DNA of 64,000 nucleotides from Chalara sp. BL73 (Eukaryota; Ascomycota; Leotiomycetes; Helotiales). Below the pieces are notes generated by a model. The model saw only the letters and a list, made by a program, of their open reading frames with translations. It was not told where the DNA came from and ran no database searches. Position 1 is the first letter of the stretch. The number at the start of each line of letters is the position of its first letter. The stretch spans positions 744,001-808,000 of the forward strand of contig CAKJVC010000006.1 of assembly GCA_918026815.1 (NCBI GenBank), given 5' to 3'. Both the position numbers and the translations under genes were made by a program. Positions 55,661 to 64,000 of this stretch are shown here, one piece after another.

Positions 55661-57473
55661 ATGGCCATAGACGTGGCACTTCCGCCGTTGGGACTTACGC
55701 CGCAAACTTTGGCTCTGTTTGTTGTCTGCGGAGTTGTTTCTTTCGTTCTCTGCTACCGATGGGCTCTGCCAAAACCGATCCCGGATATTCCATATAATAA
55801 GGAGGCGTTGAAGTCTATCTTTGGAGATGCTAGTTCGATGGTCGAGGCGACTAGAAAGACGCAGGAAATGTTCGCCTGGATGATGGAGCAGAATATTAAA
55901 CTAGAATCGCCGATTGTACAGCTCTTTATTCGTCCATGTAGTAAGCCTTGGGTTGTTATTGCGGATTTTCGAGAAGCACAGGATATCATGGTGCGACGTA
56001 CTAAGGAATTCGACAGATCCAAGTTTTTCCGTGATGTTTCCGGTGCAATTTCGCCAAAGAGCCATTTCTGCATGCCGACAAATAGCGACTTTAGACAACA
56101 TCGTAAATGGCTTCAGGGAACCATGGGCATGGGCTTTTTACACGATACTGCCTCGCCGCATATTTATGAAGCTGGCCTCGACCTCCTCCAGCTTTGGGAA
56201 CAGAAAGCACGACTCGCCAAAGGGCACCCATTTACCGCGGCCGACGATTTGTATCGCATAGCTATGGACGCAGTCTGGGCAATTTTATTTGGAGCCGACA
56301 CAGATAATAGCACAACAAAAGCCCAGCTGAAGCTGTACTCATCCATCAAATCAATTGACATAGAGAATGACCTGAACTCCCCGGTAGAGCTGCCATTAGC
56401 ACCGTACCCCGCAGCCGTGCAATCTGTCCTCACTCTCACCGAGAGTGTTGAGACCAGCATCAAGTCCCCAGTACCGATTCTTGCTCATTGGGTCTTGCGG
56501 CAAACGTCTAAGATGAAGAAGGCATATAAGGAGAAGGATAAGTTCATAGGAGATGAGATCAACAAGGCTGTCAAGAGGGCTATAAGCAAGGACGGTGACA
56601 ACAACATTACCTGCGCGATCGACGACTTCGTACGAAGAGAGATGCTACTGGCAGAAAAGGAGAAAAGGAAGCCAGAAACTCAAGGACAGGGAATGTATGA
56701 CGAGGTAATTGCTCGACATCCCTCTTGGCTGCAATTCGAAGGGCCACAAGCTAACCAATATCCTATAGATTCTCGGATTTATCATGGGAGCTCACGACAC
56801 TACTGCAACAGCTATTTCATGGGGACTCAAGAATCTCGCCGACAATCCTGACGTGCAAGCCAAACTTCGCGCTGAGCTTCGTGCATGCCACGCTGAAGCA
56901 ACAGCAGAGAAACGCTTGCCAACGTTCCAGGAGATTAATCAAACGCTAGTGCATTACAGGGACGCCGTGATAGAAGAAATTCTTCGTTGTTCCTTGACAG
57001 AAGCTGCAGCTATCCGTACTGCCGTTGTTGACGCCGAGGTCCTTGGATACCGTATTCCTAAGGGTACAGAGGTTTTCTTGATGGGCAATGGGCCAAGTGT
57101 TTTCTCTCCCGAGTTTAACATTGATGATTCATTGCGAACAAAATCATGCATCGAATCCAAGGACAAAGTTGGTGCCTGGAAGCATCAGGGTATGGCCGAC
57201 TTTGACCCGGAGAGATGGATGGTTGAAGACAAAACCACGGGAGAAAAGATTTTCAACTCGGCGGCGGGACCGCATCTTACCTTTGGTCTCGGAGAACGAG
57301 GGTGCTACGGGCGCAAAATGGCCTATGTGGAGATGAAGCTGCTGATTACTCAGATTGTATGGAATTTCAAGCTCTATAAATGCCCTGAAGCGCTCAGCAG
57401 CTATGCGGCGATTGATAAGATGACCCATGTACCGCAGCAATGCTACATTAAGCCTGTGAAGTTGGTCTGGTAG
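55661..57473 (+). CDS. Cytochrome P450 monooxygenase 1
   Basis: Membrane-anchored haem monooxygenase, 582 residues, join(55661..56704,56769..57473), one 64-bp intron with branch GCTAACC. The N-terminal anchor (TLALFVVCGVVSFVLCYRWA) and the proline hinge PKPIPDIPYN are present. Further motifs: I-helix GAHDTTAT (about residues 355-362), ExxR in EEILR (418-421), the PERW region FDPERW, and the haem loop FGLGERGCYG (520-529, ligand Cys 527). All needed residues are there. A close paralogue lies tail to tail at 58196-60026. Redox partner would be NADPH-P450 reductase. Substrate unknown; no polyketide or terpene core gene is in the window. Confidence 0.93.
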
Positions 57474-58195
57474 GTAATGCTCCTCGCTCTGGCATGCTGG
57501 AAAGATGGCCAACCGGGGCATAAGAAGGGTATATTTGCTGGGAGTGGCTTAAGTTGGTGCATTCACTGTGTGTATATAAAAAGATTTCCTTAAACCCTCA
57601 ACTTATTATTGCCTGTGAGCTTTAATCAAATCACACTGCCCAAGGTGCGACTATACTAGCTTTCATGAACTACTTCTACTTTACGCTTTTATAATACTTA
57701 TATAGAAACAGAACCTCATTCCAGAAGTGCGTAAGTTTGTTCCCGAATACTTTCTCATTTACGGTCTATAAGTGGAATCCTCGACCGTTTACAAGATTAT
57801 TGTGGTCCCAACAGTCGCAGCAACATCGACCGTCTAAGACTTACGCCGAGCTTTCGCCTTCGACAAGCGTGGCAAGCCATGGCTGTAACGTTTCTGAAAT
57901 GCACCCTCTCTGTTGTTGATGCTATGGACAGGGGAGTATTGTATTGAGATGATGACGGGACGTTTGCAGTGCAGAGGCAAAGCCTGAACCGCTAAAGCAG
58001 GCCCATTGATTACAGCATTTAGTGGTTCGCTTCGTGATACACTGTGAATGCACTGTGGTATTTATGCCAGTTTGTGCAGCTGGCAACTTCTTCACTACAA
58101 GCAGAAGATTTCAACAAAGGGCGAAAAACCTATTGATTTTGCATTCAATACTAAATGCCTCAACGACTTGACCAAAGAGCCTCCTCTAATGTACA
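57474..58195. other. Convergent spacer between the two P450 genes
   Basis: Terminators of both genes must lie here. No coding signature; the open frame at 57737-57919 has no family match. Confidence 0.5.
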
Positions 58196-60026
58196 TTATA
58201 GGCTAAGCTTCACAGGCTTAATATAGCACTGCTGTGGTGCATGAACAAGCTTGTCAATAGCTTCATAGCCGCTCAAATTCTTTGGACACACTTGAAATTC
58301 GAAAGCCCATACTAGCAGAGTGAGGAAAAGCCTCATTTCCACATATGCCATTTTACGACCATAACAGCCACGCTCCCCAAGGCTGAAGGTCAGCAGCGGC
58401 CCTGCTGAGGGGTCAAACACCTTCTGCCCGTTTTGATCTACTAGCCATCTCTCGGGGTCAAAGGCAGCCATATGGGCCGCATCCCAATTGCAGACACTGC
58501 CTTTAACGGATACTGGGCTACGTAGCGCTTCGTCAATGACAAATGGCGCCGAGAAGATACTGGGGCCATTACACATGAAGAAGACCTCGGTGCCCTTTGG
58601 AATAAAATAACCTAGAATTTCTGTGTCGACTATAGACGTGCGACAGACGGCAGCCTCGGTGAGAGAGACGCGGAATATCTCTTCCATAACAGCGTCCCTG
58701 TAATGCGAAACTATAGTAACGATTTCCTGGAAGGTTGGATACCTCTTCTCTGCTACCGCGTCCTTATGCGCTGTCCGAAGCGCTTCTCGAAGCTTGGTCT
58801 GTATATCTTGGTTATCGGCCAAAAACTTGAGCGCCCATAGGATTGAAGTAGATGTCGTATCGTGAGCAGCAATGAGAAGGCCAAGGACCTGTGAATTGGT
58901 AAGCTTCTTAATTGCAAGATATATAGCGACACCATACCTCGTCGTAAATATCCCTCGTGTGGAACTCCGCTTTCCGCCCTTCTTTCTCTGCAAAGATAGC
59001 TTCTCGCCGCAAGATATTATCCATTGCACACCGAACCTCGCCCTTGTCAGCCTGTTTTTCGAATCTTTGCTGAGACCTCTGAACCTCCTTTTGAATAAAT
59101 TCCTCCTTCACTTTAGACGCCTTCTTCATAGCAGAAGTCTGCCTATAGGCCCAATGTGCCAATGAAGGCACTGGAGACTTGAGGCTTGCTTCTATACTCT
59201 GGGTAAGGGTCATGACCGATTGAACTGTTATAGGAGACTCTGCACGTGGTAGAGTCACCTCTGAGTTCTTATCGCTAGGAAGATCAACAGATGTCATGGC
59301 CGAATATAATTCCAATTGCGCCCGTGTTGTATTATTTGATGAGTCTTCTCCGAAAATTATAGACCAAATAGCGTCTAGGGCTGCGTAATGAACATCGTGG
59401 ATAATGGAAAATGGACGACTTTCCGCAATTCTAGCTTTTTGCTCCCAGAGTCGGATAACGTCCTGCCCGACGTTATAAATGTGCAATGCGGCGACGTTGT
59501 GCAGGAACCCAGGATTCATGATATCTTGAATCAGCCGGCGATGTTTCTTGAATCGAGAAGTGGTTCTCATAAAGATGTGGCTTTCAGGCATGACAGCACC
59601 GGCGACATCCTTGAACCAGATCGACTTGTCAAACTCTTTTGTGCGACGGATCAGAATGTCCTGAGCCTCTTGGAAGTCGGAAATAACAACCCAAGGCTTC
59701 GCTAGCGGTCGGACAAATAACTGGACAATAGGAGATTGAAGTTTAATATTCTGTTCTACCATCCACGCGTACATCTCCTGAGTCTTGGACGTATGCTCTA
59801 CCATAGAAGGTGCGTCGCCAAAGACTGTCTTGAGCGCCTCTTTGTTGTAGGGAATCCCCGGTATAGGCTTCGGCAGCGCCCATCGGTAGGCTAGGTAGAG
59901 GCTGATACTGAGGCCACCAACCCATACAGCATATACTAAATAATAAGCAGATGCATCATGGCTGGATGACAGTCGAGAGAGGAAGCTACCCATTGTCATT
60001 GTCTCCTTGTCTCGGTGTGTTGTCAA
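58196..60026 (-). CDS. Cytochrome P450 monooxygenase 2, paralogue of gene 1
   Basis: 593 residues, complement(join(58196..58888,58938..60026)), with one 49-bp intron at exactly the position of the intron in P450 1 (after YDE). Anchor YLVYAVWVGGLSISLYLAYR, hinge PKPIPGIPYN, I-helix AAHDTTST, ExxR in EEIFR, FDPERW, and haem loop FSLGERGCYG; ends CYIKPVKLSL, like its partner's CYIKPVKLVW. The first ATG at 60026 is used; Met codons 10 and 12 residues further in are equally possible. Shares the intron site and most of its length with gene 1, so the pair arose by duplication with inversion. Substrate unknown. Confidence 0.93.
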
Positions 60027-60133
60027 TGTTGCAATCTACTCCTTAGCAGGAGAAAAATAGACGGCGAGCTGGAGTTTGGAAGGATCTTAAAAAAGGAACT
60101 TGTGACTATGTCTTGTTTATTTCAGTAGACCGT

Positions 60134-60392
60134 CACACCCCTTACACCCCACACCCTTTGTACCAAGAACTTCCTGCTAAGTAATAATAGCCGACCACCT
60201 CCCCCCCACCCCCAACCCTGCCTAGCATCGACCCACCATGAAAATCATGTCCTATAATAGCCAGCCCCCCGCCCCCCCACACAACGGGCCCCGTTATCGA
60301 TGCTATGCAGTTGGATTCATTAAAAGACGAAAGTCCATTTTATGTAGCAACATAACCAAGGTGCGAAAGGTGCGAGATGTGCCAAAGGTGTG
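60134..60392. promoter_or_regulatory. GGTGYR hexamer arrays upstream of P450 gene 2
   Basis: Minus-strand GGTGTG/GGTGTA/GGTGTG at 60134-60139, 60143-60148 and 60150-60155. Plus-strand GGTGCG, GGTGCG, TGTGCC, GGTGTG at 60360, 60369, 60378 and 60387, again at 9-bp steps. C-rich runs lie between (60200-60285). Confidence 0.35.
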
Positions 60393-62959
60393 GAAGCCGT
60401 ACATCGACTTTGTGATTAATATCCCTTGACACTCCGCCTATTCTGTTAGGTTCGTTCTTATGTTGTCTCATCATTTGAAGCTGATAACGGATGTAAGCGA
60501 GGCTTCCAAAATCTCATCTACTTTTGCAGCACAAAGTCGCCTTTTAGTTTTATTACCTGCTAGCTAACAAACCAGGTCAACTTTTACGAGCGAGAGCTAT
60601 GGCGGAAATCATCAACAACATCACGACGGCCGCCTTTGGTTCATTGCTATCCACACCGGTCTAACTCATTCCTTATACCCAGTCGAGAACTCCTCATCCA
60701 GTGCTCGGCCCGAGTCAGTCTACGACCAGAACCAAATGCTGAGTACTTGATCGGACGCACCGGACTTGTCTATACTATCTATCACGATTCCAGAGCATAA
60801 GTTCTCTCTCTACTGCTGCTATTACCGAACCCGAGCGGATCACATGCTTTGACTTCATGCGAGGGCATCTGCCCTTTCCCTTTGGCGTCCATGCCGTCTG
60901 CTATTTCCGCGTCCTTGCGGTGCACTCCGCATGTCCCGCTACCCCATTTCCGCCCAACATCGACAGGGGCCGACATGTTCCCGGTATGGGATAATTTATT
61001 TGGATCCGGCATTCCTCCATTCTTCTTGTGACTAGGCTCTCAAACCCTGAAGTTCTAGCGCCAAGACCGGTCTTCTCAGTCGCTAACTTTCCTTGCAATT
61101 GAGAATCAAAGATGGCCCCAAATATTGAGAATAAATTCGGCTGTAACCTCTCGGACTGCAGGAAATCTCTTTTCCAGATCGGAAATACATATACCGTCAT
61201 GCTTTGAATCACAAGGGCGGGAATTCTACATACTCATAATGTGGTGCTAATAGCTGGAGAAGAGATTCCCAATCGCGTTACACATCTCAAAACTCCCAAC
61301 ACTTTTGGACAGCGGCTTAAAATGAAGAGACAGACACATGACTCGCCAAGAAAAGGACGATGAAGAAGGCGGAAAAGAACTCGGAGTCTTCACTACTCGA
61401 AAGAGGCTCGAGAGTCTTAGACGGCCAAGATCGTCAATTCGCGCCGACCCACGCAATACAGCGTCGTATCTGAAGAGTTCAGAGGTAGTTTTGGGTAACA
61501 GTCCGGCAGAATATTCGGGGAGGCGTGCTGTTATTGAAATATTTCCAGTCTGGTTCGTTCGGTAACTTCGGTTCTTGTTTCTGCTGTGGCAGCGCCGCTC
61601 CATCTGGGCTATGGTTGGATATTAAGTCCGCATGAGGAAAGTGTTGGTGGTGGAGCTGGCTTTAAAGTCTTCGTGCTCTGGACGGGGCTTACTGGCGTTT
61701 GATGCTTCAACGAGAACGTGGGCACTCTCCCACTAGCCCTACCCTCCCTACGCCCACGCCATCGCCACCTTCTCATCCTCCATCTTCTCCCTGAAGAGTC
61801 CATCCCTCAAAACTCGCTACACGCCTCTCTCCTAGTCCCCGCAGCCTTTCCAAACATACATAGGCACTGTAGCTGGGTTCCGATACTTTCAACCCAGAGG
61901 CAGAGTTGTATGAGTGGCAGCCGTGGAGAAGTCGATTTCTCGTATCCATTTATAGAGAGGAGGAATTCTGCCCTTTGCTCTCTAGCGGCGATAAATTTTG
62001 GAAGTTTGGGTGGGGTTGTGATAGAATGAAATTATGAAGAAAGATATAAAAATGTAATCACAATTCCAACCGTCATCTGGGCCCTTCCAATCCCTCAACC
62101 CCTTTCGAATAAAAGTCAATCTCAGCAAGGGCTTTAGTGTTGGAACGCATGTAAAGAGAATGACGTGAACGCGAAGTTGTGGGTCCTTTCAGGACCTACA
62201 ACCTCGCGATACTGTAACTTAGAACAATCCATCAATCAGGAATTTTGTACCATTACAAAAACAACGCGGACACAACCAACTGATTCATAAGGAAATCTTT
62301 GCTGTTGCTTGTGGTCCATGACGGATATCGTAGGTCTATCAACGCCTTTTGTGGGCGAGGCAAGCCGTCTTTCGTTGACTGTCTGTGATTAGCAAGAAGC
62401 TCGTTTGCCCCATTCTCCCGTTCTTTTCCGTGGTCTCTTTTCAAGTTTACCGGGGCAAACAGAAAATAGCCTGTGTGCTGCCTCCCATAGTTGCTCACCG
62501 CTAAAAGAGCCTCATTGGGGAAGAAGCAATACCAACCGAGTGCTTCGCCTCAATATCCGATACATGAAGCGGGCAAGGGTAGTTGATGAGTGAATCTAGT
62601 TGGTCCAAATGACACGCTCTGTCCGTGTCTTCTGCTTTCTTTTCCTTTCACCACCTCTCTTTTCCTCGTCTTAACAACAAGGCTATTCAACTTATTTACC
62701 GCCACATCCTCTTTAGACTAAGCTAGAAGCGTTGGGCGGTGCTAAAGATGGTAGGGGTTCTCTAATTATACGCTAAATCAAATATTAGGATTAAGGGAAA
62801 ACAACGCGATGTCTCATTTAAAGAGCCAATTTCGCTTTTGAGTAGTCTGATCCTTTTTGCAAATTACGTCTCACCCCATTTTCCCCTCAACTTACCAACG
62901 GGCTACAGGCCCGAATTCTTGAAATCGGGTGTGTAAGCCAGATACCTAACCCGCGATAA
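60393..62959. other. Gene-poor spacer
   Basis: Many overlapping short open frames on both strands (for example 60901-61212, 61247-61603, 61338-61565, 61718-62029) but none with a recognisable domain, intron chain or consistent strand. One strong inverted repeat at 62170-62208. A decayed gene here cannot be excluded. Confidence 0.4.
62170..62208. repeat. 17-bp stem inverted repeat with 5-nt loop
   Basis: Left arm CGCGAAGTTGTGGGTCC, loop TTTCA, right arm GGACCTACAACCTCGCG. 15 of 17 positions pair perfectly and one more as G-T. Not next to a recognised gene end. Confidence 0.6.
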
Positions 62960-64000
62960 TGCGAACCCCGAAACGGAAGACTACTCGGCTTTCAGCAACG
63001 CAGAGAAATGGAGTACCGTTAGTATGGCTTCTTGTGTCTCCTTCTTCTCAACTGTAAGCAGCTTCATCCACTTGCCCTTAATAACCATACTCTCGAAGTT
63101 ATTTTCTGTCCCGGTAGCCTTGATAAACCTCACCGTCACTGCCTTCCTGGTGTCATCGATAATCTGCCCGCCTCTAGGAGGTGCGGCCGCTGACAGATGG
63201 GGTGTCGGCGACCAACGTTGATAACTATCTTAACTCTGTTCAATGTGGCTAACATTTGCATTCCCTATGCAAAATCGTGGTGGGCACTTTTACTGCTCCG
63301 GTTTCTGCAAGGGACAATATCCGGCAAGCTTTTCACTGTCGATATTTGGGTCTACTGCTACTGGTATTAGCTACTTTTCCAATTGCACGAGGGGTAGTGA
63401 AAGATGTTGCGTCCGACAATGAAAGGGGGGCCTTTGGTGCTATTACATCTTTTGCGTAAGTGGTGAATTTCCTCCTCCCTCTTAAAGACACACCTAGGCT
63501 TATAATTGTTAGAGCAACGTTTCCCTTAGCTTTTGGTCCAATACTCGGTACAGGCTTGGTTCACCTGGGGTGGAAATGGATCTTCCGGTTTCATGCTATT
63601 TGTGGCGGACTTTGTGAGGTCCTTGTGTTTTTTTTCATGCCTGAGACCTCTCGGAACCTTATTGGCAATGGTTTCATTGAGCCACCTTGGTGGTTGAAAT
63701 TGCCCTTTTCGGCCAAAATTTACGACAGGGAGGGCAGTGATCACACTACAACTAATCAGTAGCGAAGAGTTACTCTTTAAAAATCCTTTAGCATCCTTAC
63801 TCGTCCAGATAACGCCTTGTCATTCCCGCTTACGGGATATTTTATTTTCCTTTTGAGATTCCAAGATCTCCCGACAAACACAGCGACAGCAAATAATCCT
63901 TAGATAGAAAGGGGGCGTCTCAGTATTATATAGATACCTGTGCTCTTGATCTCCTGTCTTGTCCCGCTTGTTGGCTGGGGCCTACAACTTCACTGGGTTA
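62960..64000 (+). pseudogene. MFS drug:H+ antiporter (DHA1-type) pseudogene, running off the right edge
   Basis: Readings in order: WSTVSMASCVSFFSTVSSFI, VALINLTVTAFLVSS, GGAAADRWG, then after a 1-nt shift near 63203 RRPTLITILTLFNVANICIP and LLLLRFLQG. After another shift, TFPIARGVVKDVASDNERGA (DHA1 motif region); an intron at 63456-63529 (GTAAGT...TTAG) still joins GAITSFA to FGPILGTGLVHLGWKWIFRF; then FFMPETSRNLIGNG. Weak similarity continues past a stop to the end of the window. At least two or three single-base indels, without RIP-type bias. Would have been a plasma-membrane exporter, suggestively near two P450s. Confidence 0.7.

Noticed and set aside
60238..62593. About a dozen open frames of 60-118 codons
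   Set aside because: Contradictory strands, no recognisable motif and no splice sites joining them.

Overview
The window is nuclear DNA of a filamentous ascomycete (Pezizomycotina). The genes carry short 40-115 bp introns with GT...AG ends and CTAAC-like branch points. The proteins are typical of that group: Zn2Cys6 regulators with a fungal-specific transcription-factor domain, a HET-domain protein, a GH31 enzyme, a sugar permease and P450s. The repeats carry the C-to-T/G-to-A damage left by repeat-induced point mutation (RIP). Species and class cannot be fixed from the sequence alone; a Leotiomycetes-like genome with AT-rich isochores fits but is inference.

Layout. 1-16.0 kb is AT-rich, RIP-wrecked repeat DNA: a minus-strand Ty3/gypsy element entering from the left edge (RNase H, RT, Gag zinc knuckle, right LTR 4047-4334), a plus-strand Ty3/gypsy pol (protease, RT, RNase H, integrase, about 6.2-9.9 kb), 5 kb of unassigned degraded coding DNA with a recurring palindrome, and a Fot1/pogo transposase relic. 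16.1-22.9 kb is an ordinary island: a nine-exon Zn2Cys6 regulator, a short-chain reductase and a clean solo LTR. 22.9-32.2 kb is a MULE-type DNA transposon with about 60-bp inverted ends and an 8-bp target duplication, into which a 6.6-kb chromodomain gypsy element is inserted. 32.2-33.6 kb is more degraded DNA.

33.9-44.4 kb is a compact carbohydrate-use cluster: a double-type (C2H2 + Zn2Cys6) regulator, an intracellular GH31 alpha-xylosidase-like enzyme, an MFS alpha-glucoside/sugar permease and, divergently from a shared promoter holding CreA-type GCGGGG sites, a secreted clan GH-A-like glycoside hydrolase. The simplest reading is secreted cleavage, uptake and intracellular debranching of a plant-wall oligosaccharide under a local regulator.

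44.4-55.2 kb holds an intact HET-domain gene and a dynamin-like GTPase gene with two apparent frameshifts. The GTPase is flanked by mirror-image copies of one retroelement remnant and of a 52-bp unit. Solo LTRs of three families, several with target duplications still visible, lie around it. 55.6-60.0 kb has two paralogous P450 genes tail to tail, each with GGTGYR hexamers upstream, phased at 9 bp in two of three arrays. 63-64 kb holds a frameshifted MFS drug-transporter pseudogene running off the right edge. No tRNA, rRNA or CRISPR array was seen.
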